Assembly: GCA_950022295.1 (NCBI GenBank) | Contig: OX465597.1 | Coordinates: forward strand, 257,797,016-257,861,015 | DNA: 64,000 bases | Direction of reading: 5' to 3' | DNA from: Bromus sterilis | Lineage: Eukaryota; Streptophyta; Magnoliopsida; Poales; Poaceae | Part shown: positions 9,201-22,379 of the stretch, in pieces | How the letters are laid out: each line of letters opens with the position of its first letter | How positions within the stretch are numbered: position 1 is the first letter of the stretch | The notes under the pieces: model-generated | Database searches by the model: none | Told to the model about the DNA's origin: nothing | Seen by the model: the letters and a program-made list of their open reading frames with translations, nothing else | Position numbers and translations under genes: made by a program

Positions 9201-10778
9201 CAGCTCTTCAGGAAAGACATCCGGGAAGTCACGAACCACCGGAATATCTTCAAGTTCGGGAAGGGGAAGTACATTCAAGGAATGCACTTGGGTTCTTGTT
9301 CTGGGTGAGGTATAGTTTACGGTTTGGCCTGAAGGGTGGTTGAGTTTCACGGATTTGCCTTTGCAATCCAGGTAGGCATTCTGTCTTGATAGCCAATCCA
9401 TGCCAAGGATGACATCAGTGTCTGAAGACTTGAGGGCTATGAGTGAATCAAGGAATACTAAACCCTCAATTGCAATTTGATTACCATGGCTTACTCTATT
9501 AGTTTGCCATCTTGACCCTGGAGTTTGAATAATCATTGGAGTGGACAATTCAACAAAAGATAACTCATGACGAAGTGCATAACTTTCCGACATGAATGAA
9601 TGAGATGCTCCTGGGTCGAAAAGAACGGAAGTAGGAACAAAATTGACTGGGAGCGTACCAAGAATGACGTCAGTGGTGTCGTCAGTCTCTTCGGCGGCAA
9701 TCTGGTTCACACGTCCACGAGTGGTGGGAGGAGCGGGTTTGGCGGTGTAGACCTTCTGGGGTGGCTTGCCACGACCATTGTTGTTGTTGTTGCCTCCGGC
9801 ACGGGGTGGAGCATTCTGGTGTTGGAGCTGGTTCTGGGGACACTCACGAGAATAGTGGCCTGCCTGACCACACTTGTAACAGGCTCCGAAAATAGTTCGT
9901 GGAGCTGGGTTGTTTGGTGGAGCTGGGTGGAACTGGGTGGGTGGACGAGGCGCCACATAGGATGGCCTCGGAGGGTTGTTCTGGCGGAACATGCTGTTTG
10001 GAATCCAGATCTTGCGCTTCTGGGAGCTAGAACTGGATGAACTATCATCTCTGGGGTGTTTGCGGAAATCGTTGGGGGTGTTCATGTCCTCGGCCTTGAT
10101 GGCCTTGTTGACAAGGACCTGGAATGTGACAAAGTCATGAAGATTGAGTTCACGACGAAGTACAGTGTTGAGGCCACGACGGAACCTTTCTTGTTTCTTG
10201 GAGTCGGTGGAGACTTCTTCGGTAGCATAACGAGCCAGTCGGTTGAACTCACGACTAAACTCATCAACGGTCCTTCTGCCTTGAGTGAGGTTGCAGAACT
10301 CCTCACGCTTGCGGTCCATGAGACCCTTGGAAATGTGGTGCTCGCGGAAGAACATGCAGAATTCCTCCCAAGATGCAGGTGGTCCATTGGGACGCATATT
10401 TAGAAAGTTCTCCCACCAGGAACTAGTTCCACCTTCGAGGTGATAGGTGGCATAGCTGACCTTGTCACCAGTTGCAACACGGCCTGCTTGGAGCTTCCTC
10501 TCGATGCTGCGAAGCCAGTCATCGGCGTCAAGGGGCTCGGTGGAGTAACTGAAGACCGGGGGATGAAGCCGGATGAAGTCGTTCAGGGACACCAGCTCAT
10601 TGCGCTGCTGAGTGGTGTTGTGTGCGATGACTTCCAGCAGGTGGTGAGAGTCACGACGGTTCCTCTCGACTTCCATCAGAACTTGTGCCATCGTGGGTGG
10701 GGGTGGAAGGTTGCCTTCCTCCTGGTCATTCCCACGACCTTGGTTACGACCAACCTGGCCACGGGTTCCTTGAGACAT
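6294..10778 (-). pseudogene. gag-pol: Chromovirus A gag-pol polyprotein (one nonsense codon)
   Basis: A 1494-residue polyprotein reads from MSQGTRGQ at 10778; an in-frame ATG 17 codons upstream is less likely the start. Order of domains: gag capsid-like region (residues about 60-240), CCHC zinc knuckle CYKCGQAGHYSREC (about 300), aspartic protease with DPGASHSF (388), RT with YLDD (699), RNase H starting CDASRQG (848), integrase with a HHCC zinc module and catalytic D (1129), D (1190) and E (1226; D-35-E spacing), then a chromodomain near 1421-1470 (RFLKVQLSHHSEREATWE). The chromodomain normally directs insertion into heterochromatin. A TAG at codon 1316 (6831-6833) replaces the glutamine seen at this place in related elements. 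All catalytic residues I checked are intact. The final codons run into the 3' LTR. It is a recently active but probably now broken copy. Confidence 0.92.
6317..6333 (-). other. Polypurine tract of chromovirus A
   Basis: On the minus strand the sequence TTGAGTGGGGGCGAGT immediately precedes the TGTCAGAACCC start of the 3' LTR. A G-rich tract at this place primes plus-strand DNA synthesis in LTR retrotransposons. It overlaps the pol reading frame, whose stop lies inside the LTR. Confidence 0.7.
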
Positions 10779-11106
10779 CCTGAAGGGAAAACCAAAGTCA
10801 AACAGAGTTGATTGGGAGAGTCTAAACAAGGTATTGAAGTACGGGAAGGATTACAGAGCAAAGGAAGTAATCATCTTGACAACATGGTGATAAAGCATAC
10901 AAGCCATATATTCACAAGCTGTCATAGAAACCATACATCGTTTTAGTACAAGCACCGAGCTAATACAAACGTGATGAAGATAATACATCTTTCAGAGGCA
11001 CTCTGACTTCCTATACATTATTTATCTAAGCCTCTGGAACTTAGACCCTTGCGTACAATATACTATGATACTACTACATCATCACTAAGTAAGACCACAG
11101 GCGGTC

Positions 11107-11843
11107 TCACTCATCTCCATCTCCATAGTAGTCCTCATAAAAGTTACCCGCGTATCCCGGTAGCTGGAGGTGATCATCGGAAAACACGGAGGCTTGTGGA
11201 CCCTGATATCCATTTGGGCAACGATGGGGCCTAGGTCCAGCATAGGGTGGAAGCAAAGGACCACGGGGTGGAAAAATGCCTCCAATCTCGGGCCAAGCAA
11301 CTCGAGAAGGCATCTGAGTCATCACTGGATAGATCGCATCAAACTCAACTGATCCCACGCTCACAAAGGGAGCCAAAAGTGTCAGTGCTCGATACAGACG
11401 AACACGGGTGGCGTGGAGCTCGAAACGGAGAGCGCGTGCATCACGATCTCTGTCACTAGCAAACCTAGCAGTCATCTGAAGTGCGGGATCCTCTGCAGAG
11501 TGATCTGAGTAGAGTCCGGTGTAATATCCCTCTTCTCCTGGAACTGCAGCAGGGATATAGAGGAAAGAAGTCTCTCTCAGCAAAGTGTGCTCCTCTCTCA
11601 GCAGTGTCATACATGAGTATGCAGCATCCTGCACAGCCATGTTCTCGGTAACGCCAATGCCATGTCCAAAGTAGATAGGCTGAGTGACTCCAACGTGGTG
11701 CGGATAGATCCGGACAATGCAGTGGAACTGGGTCTGGTTGAAGTCGTGAAACTGCTCCTCGATGGTGTACTCAGGGTACCACCGATATCCCACGTAGGAC
11801 ATCAGCTCGAGGAAGAATCCACCTTCGGGTTCAGTGGTCTCAT
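11107..11843 (-). CDS. LTR-embedded ORF, unknown function, loosely dsRBD-like N-terminus (copy 2)
   Basis: This is the 5' LTR copy of the ORF at 1055-1791. It has the same length (231 codons from the ATG at 11802, open up to the TTTTAG boundary at 11843), the same N-terminal pattern (YRWYPEY, FHCIVRIYP, AAYSCMTLL) and the same acidic end. Substitutions relative to copy 1 include H to Y in QPIYFGHG, A to V in IPAAVPGEE, S to A in SRVAWPE and P to R in PHRCPNG. No stop or frameshift separates the copies. LTR copies are identical at insertion, so this preservation partly reflects youth and does not prove selection. Confidence 0.55.
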
Positions 11844-13024
11844 CTAAAACATAGAATAAGCAAACGTGAGTAAAAATTCGTACTTAGTAAGACTTACGTA
11901 GGAACTATACTACTCATGCACATGTATCAAGGTAAAGGGAGGTGCGATTCATAAGCAGAAGTGCCAGCTTCGACTTGGCTAGTCTTGAACTACGAGTACC
12001 AGACTTGAGATAAGAAGCGTACACGAGTCCACTACATGTCTCCAACCAATTACACCACTATGGTGCCTTCCTTGACTTCCCCACGAGAAAGCACGCCATA
12101 AGACTCATGATTATCTTGGCAAGTTTTATAAGTATCCAGTTCAAGTTTTCTAATAATCAAGCTAAGCTTTCCAAGCAGTCCCTTACCGCGGACGCGGCTA
12201 TTCGAATAGTTTTGTTAACCCTGCAGGGGTGTACCGCTACACACACATGACCATCATTTACCGTCTTTGGCCTTGACACCATTCAAGGGGTGTCGGTGTC
12301 AGGACCCGGGATTAGCGTATGCAAGTACAGTTAAGACATAGTCATATGAAGAGCCGAGAACCGCACCCACTTGTCTAAGAAGACAAGGCCAAGCACTGAA
12401 CATTCTCGGAAAGCATCGTACGTGAGGGGCATCCCATCCAGGCCGGATGATCAACTGAGATGGGTCCTCATCGTCCGCACACAAGTCAAATGATATGGGT
12501 GGTGAACTCCCATATTCAAAGACAAGTCGCCTCAACCATACTACCGACTATCTCAAAACTCTTACATAGACTTACTCCAGCCCGATCACTTAGTCGGGGT
12601 CTAGGGCAGGCTCGATCATACCACAAAGTGTGCACGAGACGGAGTCTCGAGCAATCGCATCGCGATGCCCCAAGCTGCGCACATCTAAGGGCCACTTGGT
12701 GTATGAAAGACCGCCAGCCAGAACACAACTAAGGTCTCAAAAACCCATACAAAGACATGCATGTTATAAACATACACGCAGGACACATGCCTTGTATGAA
12801 CAGCAGGTACCATTGCAATTCTCTAGAAAGTGTACAATTTTATTGATAACTCTTTTAGAGTGCACACAGAGATCACATACATGTGATCCAACATTACATT
12901 ACAAGCGGAAGCAAATTATGTCTGAGTACAGACAAGTTTAACAAATGGCGTAAGAAGCATTATTTAAACACAAAGCCCTCCACGAGGGAACCAGTCGTCT
13001 GACTGGGACTAGACTAATTGGTCT

Positions 13025-13074
13025 TCAGTCGTCGAGCTCGATGAAGAAGCCACATTCGGGGTCAGTGGCATCAT
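13025..13074 (-). other. Short acidic 3'-terminal exon-like segment (copy 2)
   Basis: This is the 5' LTR equivalent of 2973-3022. After ATGTTTTAG it reads DDATDPECGFFIELDD and a TGA stop. One glycine is changed to cysteine relative to copy 1; phase and stop are the same. Confidence 0.45.
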
Positions 13075-16000
13075 CTAAAACATAGATTAATCAAACGTGA
13101 GTACAAAGTCGTACTCAGCAAGACTTACATCGGAGCTATACTACTCATGCATATGTATCAAGGTAAAGGGAGGTGGGGTTCATTTGCAGAAGTGCCAGCT
13201 TTGACTTGGCTAATCCTGAACTACGAATACCAGACTTTGAGGTAAGAAGCATACACGAGTCCACTACTTTCTCCAACCAATACACCACTATGGTACCTTC
13301 CTCGACTTCCCCACGAGAAAGCACGCCATAGCACTCACACTTATCTTGGTGTGTTTTAGAAGTATCCGGTTGAAGTTATCTAATAATCAAGTTAAGCTTT
13401 CCAAGCAGTCCATAACCGCGGACGCGGCTATTCGAATAGTTTTGTTAACCTTGCAAGGGTGTACCGCTACACACACATGACCATCATTTACCGCCTTTGA
13501 TCTCGACACCATTCAAGGGGTGCCAGCGAGGATGCTCACCACAACTGTTACCTCATTGCCGATCTAGTCCGAGAAAGCCGCCTACTTGGGTTGGTTACCA
13601 CAATCGTGAACCCGGCCGGTTTACCGAAGTGGACCCAAGTAATGTGTGCGTGGTGCATAAGCCGGTCTCGGATGAGCCGTTCTCTCACTTAGCAACCAGG
13701 CCACAGACCTACCAGAACTCCGAACTATTGCGACATCTGGACATCGAAAGGGATGATTTAGTAAGTTGAGAGGGGTCAGTGAGCCCAATGTGTGGTTTTA
13801 CTCTTCATCTTGGATCACCACACAAGAACTCGTACTAGGGCGGTGTTCAACGAGACAACCCACCGTGTACTCCTACACAGCCTCTCATCGTTCACCTTGT
13901 ATTAGGGTCGATTCACCAACACTTTTCTACCATCATCAACATGATCATTCCCATCCCGACTCACATCACAGTAACAACATGGTATCATACTAAGCATGCA
14001 ATAAGCAGTAACATTGCAGGGGCCACATGATATCAAACAACTCCTACATTTGCTAGGATTGTGGTTTTCTTAGTACTGTGACAAAATGATAGGTCATGCA
14101 AAGGAATGGGTTCATCTATGCGGTAGAAACGAATCATGGTGATCATCCTAAACAATGCATAAGCGAGACATGAGAGGGAAGTGGGATTTTATCGACATGA
14201 TCAATGGGGGTTTGCTTGCCTTGCTGACGAGGTTCGGGTTTGGGGTCTTCAACGAAGGGGGTGACCTCGGGTTCCGGCTCCACGTCTATCAGCAACATGA
14301 CAATCATAGGATCAACATAATGTACAATGCACAATCACATGAATAAGATTGAAAGGGTGATGTTCATGATACTGATGTGTTGAGCATTAAATTTAAATGG
14401 AGTATATTGCAAATTGAATTGCAAATTCAAACTCCACATTTGAATTCAAATTAACCAAGTTGCATGTGATATTTATTGATCATTTTGAATTATTTTCAAA
14501 TGTGTATGATATGCCTCTGAAGTGTGGTTGAATTGTAGCTTAATTCCATGGTCCAAGTTGCAAGATCATTTGATTTGAATTTGAATTAAATTCAAATAAA
14601 CCAAATGACATATGCTACTGGTCCCATTTTTAAATCAACTCAAACAGAGTTGAAAGTTGCATATTTGGAAAGATAATTTTCTCCTGATCATTTTTCATAT
14701 ATTATTTGTCCAATTTGGAGTTAATATGAATTTTCTATGAATTTCCAAAGTTTGGGGTATTTTCTGGATTTTCTGGAATTCTTTTAATTCAAATATTCTC
14801 TGGAAATTCAATTAACTGATTTATTGCGCAAGTGCTGACGTCAGGGGCGGGGCTGACATGTGGGGTCACCTTGTCAGTGTCTGGTTTAATTAACCCGTGG
14901 GTTAAATTAATCCAGTGGCTTAATTAAGCCACTGGGCCACTGGTCAGTGACCTAGGGGGTCATTAGCCGAGTAATTAACAGGGGGGTTTTGGCTAACTCG
15001 CCGGCGGCTAAACGCCGGCGACTGGAGTCACGGCGGCGCAGCACGGGGATCACGATTCCGGCCACGGCAGGGGAAACGGAGGGCACCGGCTTGCTCCTGG
15101 AGGTCTTCCGCGTCGTCTGGAAGTAACAGGGGATAACGGGGAGGTCGGGAGCGACGACGGCGACGACTCCGGCGGAAACAGAGAACCGGCAAGGTCGTAG
15201 TCGAGGCTAGGGGGCACGGATTGGGCTGAGCTCGTGTGCGTTCGAAAGCTAGAGTCACTGGGAGTCAAACGCGCGCGCTGGACGCGATGATGGGGCACAG
15301 GGGCGACCTCATCGTCGTCCATGGCGGCGACGTGCTTCGGCTTCCATGGCGAAAATGGATAGAGAGGTCGCGGGGTGCTGGAAGCTTAGGGGAAACACTC
15401 AGTAGCTCACCGCGGTTCGAACGGAAGCAACGACAAGCTTGGGAAGGCTTCAACGGCGGCGAATCGACGGCGGCGAGCTCGCGGGCCCGGCGAGAGGTTG
15501 AAGACGATGGCGTCGGCTCGGGGAGGAATTAGGGCTCCAGATTCTACTTGAAGACGAAGTCGAGGACGAGAAGCACGGTGGACTTGCTGGCTTGAGCTCT
15601 AGGGCACGGTGGCCACGCGGGGGCTCGACGGCGCTCCGGTGAGGCTTCGGGCGGCGACGGATTCGAGCACAGGAGGAGGAGGAAGCTCTGGAGGGGGGGA
15701 ATGGACTGCGGAGGCTGCGGGGAGTCTCCAGGTGCGAGAAGAAGCCACGGGGAGGCCTGGAAGCTCCTCGACGACGACGTGTCGTCCCCAGCTAGCTCGG
15801 TGGCATTCCACCGAGCAGCTTGGAGGCGAGGGACGGGGAAGAAGACGCCCCTGCCCCTGTGGGCCGGCTGGGCTGGGGTGGGCCGGCTTCGCCTGGGTGC
15901 CAGGTAAGGTTTTCTGATTTCTTTTCTATTTTTCTTTTCTGACATTTGTTCTGTTTAGCTAAAATAAATAGCTAAACATTTTATTAAATGCTGAAAACTT

Positions 16001-16365
16001 TTATGTGGCCTCATAATAATATAGACTAGCCACTCATAAACTTTCAACATTTTTAAAATTCAAAAGATTTGAATTTTAAATCAAATAGGGGTATTTCAAT
16101 AATTCCAAGGCACTGTTTGATTATTTGAAAAATCTATGAGCATGGGATGGGTCCCACATCACTTGATATGTGATCACACTCATTTATAAGACTTTTCAAA
16201 AATCTAACATGAATTTTTGGAGAAGATTTTTATCTGGCCTTTTGAATTAATTCACCTGGGGGGGTTCCTTCTCCCATTTTGATTTTGAAGTTGATTTCCT
16301 TTGAAATTTTGACATGATGCAAGGTTACTTGATCCTAGCACATTACCTAACAGAGGGTTCTGACA

Positions 16366-18875
16366 GTCGGCGAGGATGTTCACCACAACTGTTACCTCAT
16401 AGCCGATCTAGTCCAAGAAAGCCGCCTACCTGGGTTGTCTACCACTATCGTGAACACGGCCGGTTTACCGAAGTGGACCCAGATGATGTGTGCGTGGTGC
16501 ATAAGCCGGTCTCGGCTGAGCCATTCTTTCACTTAGCAGCCAGGCCACAAACCTACCAGAACTCCAAACTACTGCGACATCTGGACATCGAAAGGGATGA
16601 GTTAGTAGGTTGAGAGGGGTCAGTGAGCCCAAATGTGTGGTTGTACTCTTCATCTTGGATCACCACACAAGAACTCGGACTTAGGGCGGTGTTCAACGAG
16701 ACAACCCACTATGTACTCCTACACATCCTCTCATCGTTCACCTTGTATTAGGGAAGATTCACCAACACATTTCCACCATCATCACCATGATTGCTACCAT
16801 CCCGACTCACATAACAGTATCAACATTGTAACACTCTAAGCATGCAATAAGCAGTAAAAATTGCAGGGGCCAAATGATTTCAATCAACTTCTACATTTGC
16901 TAGGATTGTAGTTTTCTTACTACTATGAAAAATGATGGTTCATGCAAAGGAATGGGTTCATCTATGCGGTAGAAATGTAGCATGGTAATCATCCTATACA
17001 ATAAGTACAATGCACAATCACATGGTTGAAGGTTGAAACTTGACGTACATGCTTCTGATGTGTGAGGGAATTCCATTTAAAAGGAGTGTATTGCAAATGA
17101 ATTGCAAATTCAAACTGCAATTTGAATTTAAAAGGAATTCATATGTAATGTTCTCTCTGTTCCCCCATTTTAAAATGTTCAAACATGAAAACAAAGTGCA
17201 TATTCAGAATCCTTGTATTTTTCTGATAATTTTACATATATTATATGTTTAATTTGGAGTTAAAATGAATTGGTTATGAATTTCCAAAGTTTAATTCTTT
17301 TTTTGGATTTTCTAGAATTGATTTAAATAGAAATCATTTAGTGCATCAGCATGAGGTCATGCTGACGTCAGGGGGCCACTGACCACTGGGACCCACATGT
17401 CATTATCTGTTATGTTAATTAAATAAGTTTAATTTGATTTAAACTAATCAGAGAGATTAGTCTGGCCTTGGTCCCACATGGAAGTGTCACTGCGGGGTGG
17501 GGCCAAAGTGATTAGCACGGGGATTAGAGCTCTAATGGAGGGGGTCGTCACCGGCATCACTATCGTCGCTGGAGACTCGCCGGAGTTGCGAAAACGAGCA
17601 CGGCTTGGGGATTTCTTGGTACTGGCGTGTAGCTGGGGTCCTTCCGCGTCGAACGGTGGCATCAGGGGGTCACAGGGTTCACTGGAGCGTCGCCGGTGTC
17701 GAGGTTGGCGGAGACAGAAGCACGGCGAGGTCGGGTACGGGGTTTTGGTGCACGGCTTGAGGTGATCTTGGGCGCGTTCGAAAGCTGGGAAGGCCAGGTG
17801 CCAAACGCACGTACTGGGGCATCAAGGTGGGCACTGGAGCGAGCTCTAGCTCGACCACGGCGGCGAGTAAGCTCGGGATCCATGGCGGATTCGGCTAGAG
17901 AGTGAACGGAGGGCTGCAAGGTTGGGCGTTTTGCTCATCAGCATGAGGTCACGGTGGTGCCGGATTCTAAGGTGGATCCGCGGCGGCCGGAGTGGAAGAC
18001 GATGAAGCTCGCGTCGGCTACATAGCACCTCAGGGCGATTCCTTCTGCGGCTCGGCGTAGATGATGAAGGCGAAGACGATGGACATGATGGCGCGGCTCG
18101 GGGACGACGTTGGCCACGCGGGCTTCAAACCATGGCGACGGCGGCGTTCTGTTCTCCGCGGGGCTTAGCGAGAGAGAGGAGGATAGGCACTGGGGAGGGG
18201 GGAATGGACGCACGGCGTCTCCAGGAGCTGCAAGGCGCGTCTAGGAGGCTCCAGAGGGGCAGGTGGAGGCTGGGGAGGCGTCGACGTGCGCGGCTAGCTC
18301 GGTGGCATTCCACCGAGCAGCTTGGAGGCGCGGGGTCGAGGAAGAAGACCCATGTGCCCCTTTGGGCCGGCTGGGCCAGCTAGTCTGGCTTCGCCCAGGC
18401 AACAGGTAAGGTTTTTTCTATTTTCTGTTTAATCTTTCCTTTCTTGATTTTCTTTTCTGTAATTTGTTTTGCCCATTAAAGAAAATAGCTAGGAATTTTT
18501 ATAAATGCTCCAAATTTATATTTGGACTTACATGACCAGTAGCTAGTCATTCCCAAGTGTTGAACATTTTTGAAATTCCAAATATTTGAATCTCAATTCA
18601 AATAGGGGTTTTTGATTAATTCCAAGGTCCTGTTTGAATATTTTAAAAATCCATGAGCATGGGATTGGTCCCACATCACTTGATATGTGATCATACTCAT
18701 TTATAAGACTTTTCGAAAATGCATTGGAGCAACTTTATTTCTGGCCATTTGAATTAATTCATCTGGGGGGTGTTCCTTCTCCCATTTTAGTTTGAATTTC
18801 AATTCCATTTGATTTTCTTTGATGAACGCAAGGTGACTTTGATCCTAGCACATTACCTAACAGAGGGTTCTGACA
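16366..18875 (-). repeat. Truncated, diverged A-family LTR (copy 3)
   Basis: Homology to the A LTR begins at the position equivalent to about 3474 and runs to the same terminus (CATTACCTAACAGAGGGTTCTGACA). It shares the AT-rich zones, the GC-rich zone and the CAG|GTAAGG donor-like site at 18406. It differs from the two A LTRs throughout, including many small gaps, so it belongs to an older insertion or a subfamily. The part with the exon-like tail and ORF is missing. Confidence 0.8.
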
Positions 18876-19104
18876 TACACCTTGTAATTGACGATCACAT
18901 TCTTATGTTTCCAAATGCCGCTACACCTTGTGTTTGTGGATCTTGGTTCGGTGACGACACGGTTAAGGAATGGTACGTGGATTGATAAGATGAGTAACAC
19001 ACCGATGGGAAGGAAGGCCATGGCCTCGCCAAAAAAACAGATATTTAGTAGCGACAAAAAAAACTAGTAGCGATAAAAAACCAGATAGATATCTAGGCCA
19101 ATTA
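18876..19104. other. 229 bp spacer between head-to-head LTRs
   Basis: No ORF is visible. It holds two loose copies of TACACCTTGT and two of TAGTAGCGA followed by an A run. It probably represents the original target DNA, or internal DNA left after deletion. Confidence 0.4.
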
Positions 19105-21984
19105 TGTCAGAACCCTTTGTTAGGTATGTGCTAGGATCAAGACTCAATTTGCATCATGTTAAAAATATCAAAAGAAATTTAAATGGGAGAGAGAACACCC
19201 CCCAGATGAATTTAATTCAAATGGCCAGAAATAAAGTTGCTCCAAAAATTCCTTTTGCATTTTTGAAAAGTCTCATAAATGAGTGTGATCACATATCAAG
19301 GGATGTGGGACCAACCCCATGCTCATGAATTTTTCAAATATTCAAACAGGAGCATGGATTTAAATTTAAACCCCTATTTGAATTAAAGTTCAAATTATTT
19401 GAATTTTAAAAATGCCCAAACTTTATAAGTGGCTAGCTATATGCATTAAAAGTCCACATAAAAATTTGGGGCATTTTATAAAATGCCTAGGTATTTAATC
19501 CAAGGCAGAACAAACAAATACAGAAAATAAAATCAGAAGAAAAATAAAAGGAGGGCTTACATGGGATCTGGCCCAACTCATTCCCTCACGGCCCAGCCCA
19601 CCTCCTCCTCCCTTGTCCTCTTCCTCGAGCAGCTCGGTGGAGGCAGCAGAGCGCTCGGCCGACGCCACCGTGATGCCCAACAGCTTCCAGGCCCCCCCTT
19701 GCCTCTAAGCGCGCCACGGAGGTGCCCACAACCCCCCCCCCCCCCCCCCGCACCCTTTCCCCCTCTCACTGCTCTCTTTCCGTCGCCTCCCTCGCTGATT
19801 TCTTCGACGCCCGAGCGCCGCCGTGGAGCGCGCCGTCGAGCACGCGTGGCCTACGACCACAACCCGCCGCACCATCATGTCCCTCATCTTCGCCGTGGTC
19901 GTCTTCATCTCAGTGCGCAAGGAATCGGACCCGTAAGCCCCGAGCACGCCGTGCCCTTCGTTTTCCTCCTCTACGGAGCTGCAAGCTTGTCGTCGTCGAT
20001 TCTCTGTGTGCAGAGCTTCCCCAACCTTTTCGCGGGCTCCGTTGAGTTCCCTGAACCCCGGTGAGCATTTACCCAAAACCATGTGTCTTCCTTCGCCCCC
20101 TAGCTGTGGCTGCCATGAGAGCCGACGTGGACCGCCGCCATGGCCGACGTAGAGCTCGATCCAGTGCATTTTCTTCGTCCCCGCCTTGTCCTTGGCACTC
20201 CTGGAGTTCCCACGAACCCAACGCACACACGCCTGCTTCATTTCGTGCACGTTTTGCAGTCGCCGTCCTCCACAGTGGATCCGGCCGCCGCCAAAAGCTG
20301 AAGCCGGCAACGTGGAAGGCCTCCCGGTGATGCTTCTATGGCCTGGGAGATGCGCACGTCCAAGAGGCGTCGATTGGTGGTCGCAGCACTTCAAATGGCC
20401 GCCGAATTCGCCGTTCCCGTGCAGCGCCGCCGTGGCTAGGCCACCGGCGTTCAGCCGTCGGCCAGCCAAGCCATTAGGGCCTAACCAACCTGCTAATCCA
20501 CCCCTAACCCCACTGACATGTGGACCCAGGCTCCTAATTAAGCCCCTGTTAATTTATACTAACAGGGATTTAACCCCCTGAGGCTGACAGCCATGGAGCA
20601 CTGGTCAGACCCTACCCCACGTCATGTTGATGCCAGCATGACGCAATAATATTTTTTCCAATTAAAATAATTACAGAAAATGGCAGAAAAAGGAATAAAC
20701 TTTGAAATTCAATAACTTTTTAATCCTAGCTCCAAATTGGACAAATAATATATGAAAAATGATCAGCAGAAAATCCTCTATCCAAATATCAAACTTTCAA
20801 CCATGTTTGAATTGCTATTTGGCTTAATTGGAATTAATTCAAATTTAATTCAAATGATATTCCAACTTGAACCTTTGCAATACACCACACTTCACTTGTA
20901 CATCAGAGGCATATCTTCCACATGACAAGATAGTTTACAATGATCAAACACTAGCAAATGAAAATTGGCTAATTTGAACAACATATGGAGTTTGAATTTG
21001 CATTTCAAATGTAATACACTTCATTTAAATCAAATGTGCAACAAAACAGTACCATCCACATCATGGAAAAACTACATCATGTGCTAGTACATTTCCATCC
21101 AATGTTGCCCCCTTGTTGATGATGCCTCCGATGACAGATGTTCCGAGATGGTGATCACCCCTGAAGGAGAAGAAGTTCGGTAAACCCCGTGTATCGTCAG
21201 CAAGGCAAGCAAACCCCATTGATCATGTCTATCAAATCCTACTTCCCCCTCAGTCTCTCTTATGCATGTTTAGGAGATCACCGAGACACGTTCTTTTGCA
21301 TAGTTGAACCCATTACGATGCATGACCTATCATTTTGTTACCGTATTAAGCAAACCACAATCCTAGCAGATATAGGAGTTGAATGATGAGCATGTGGCCT
21401 CTGCAACTGTTACTGCTTATTGCTGCTTAGTGATGCAATGAGTTTACATTGTTTGTGAGTCGGGATGGATATTCATAATGGTGCTGATGATAACGTGTTG
21501 GTGAATCCACCCTAATACAAGGTGAATGGTGAGAGGCTATGTAGGAGTACACAGTGGGTTGTCTCGTTGAACACCGCCTTAAGCACCGAGTTCTTGTATG
21601 GTAATCCAAGACAAAGAGTACAACCAAACATTGGTCTCACTGACCCCTCTCGTCCTAGTACCTTGATCCATGTTGACGTCCAGGAGTCACATTAGTTCGG
21701 GCTTTCCATTTGGCATGTGCATAGAAAAAGAATGAAGGAATGGTTGCATCATATAGATATGTGGGTGCACCTGTGAGGCAGGAGAACCATCTGCCAAAGG
21801 TGGCGCCTCAGTCACTTGCATTGTTTGAGTCCGTTTCGTTGATCCGGCCAGGCTCTCGAGCGGAGGCAACTCAGATAGTCGACTCCTGGAATAGACCGGT
21901 TGTGAGCGAAGTGTCGTGGTGAACATCCTCGTTGTCACCTCTATAACGGTGGCGAGCAAAGGGCGGTAACCGATGGTCATGTGT

Positions 21985-22042
21985 GTGTAGATTACACCCT
22001 TGCAAGGTTAACAAAACTATTCGAATAGCCGTGTCCGCGGTC
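21985..22042. promoter_or_regulatory. Paired-palindrome LTR motif, inverted A-family copy
   Basis: In this orientation the order is CACCCTTGCAAGG, then CTATTCGAATAG, then CCGTGTCCGCGG. The central palindrome is unchanged although the surrounding LTR has diverged from the A copies. Confidence 0.55.
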
Positions 22043-22379
22043 ATGGCCTACTTGGAACCTGTAACTGATTATTAGACAACTGGAATGGATACTCTAAAAC
22101 TCGCAAGATAAGCGTGAGTGCTATGGTGTGCTCCTCGTGGGGAAGTCGAGGAAGTAACCATAGTGGTGTATTGGTTGGAGACTTGGTAGTGGAATCGTGT
22201 ACGCTTCTTACCTCAAGTCTGGTGCTCGTAGTACAGGACTAGACAAGTCAAAGCTGGCACTTCTGCATGATGAAACCCAACCTCCCTTTACCTTGATACT
22301 TGAGCATGAATAGTATAGTTCTGATGTAAGTCTTGCTGAGTACGACTTTGTACTCACATTTGCTTATTCTATGTTTTAG

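Larger units (their letters stand above)
833..16365 (-). mobile_element. Chromovirus A, Ty3/Gypsy LTR retrotransposon with two 5.48 kb LTRs
   Basis: Two nearly identical direct repeats (833-6316 and 10885-16365) flank a 4.57 kb internal region with a single gag-pol ORF, all on the minus strand. In element sense the LTRs begin TGTCAGAACCC and end ATCACCA, so both carry TG...CA termini. A G-rich tract (GAGTGGGGGCGAGT) lies just before the 3' LTR. The chromodomain at the end of pol and the single-ORF layout place it among Tekay/Del-type chromoviruses. Flanking pentamers (GAACA at the left, GTCGG at the right) do not match, so there is no target-site duplication and the edges have been rearranged. 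I could not find a tRNA-Met-type primer-binding site next to the 5' LTR. LTRs are longer in total than the internal region, which is unusual. Confidence 0.85.
10885..16365 (-). repeat. Chromovirus A 5' LTR (5481 bp)
   Basis: Direct repeat partner of 833-6316, with the same termini, GC-rich zone (about 14985-15905), internal duplication, exon-like tail and long ORF. One visible length change is an in-frame loss of one GGA unit in a (GGA)n run near 15675. Right after 16365 the sequence jumps into the middle of another A-type LTR, so the original right flank is gone. Confidence 0.9.

Noticed and set aside
9600..10040. 146-codon plus-strand ORF over the gag region
   Set aside because: It is antisense to the gag zinc-knuckle region of chromovirus A and its sequence is explained by gag codon use.
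19705..20469. 254-codon minus-strand ORF in LTR copy 4
   Set aside because: It crosses the 18-C run, is not kept in other LTR copies, and sits in GC-rich DNA with overlapping open frames.
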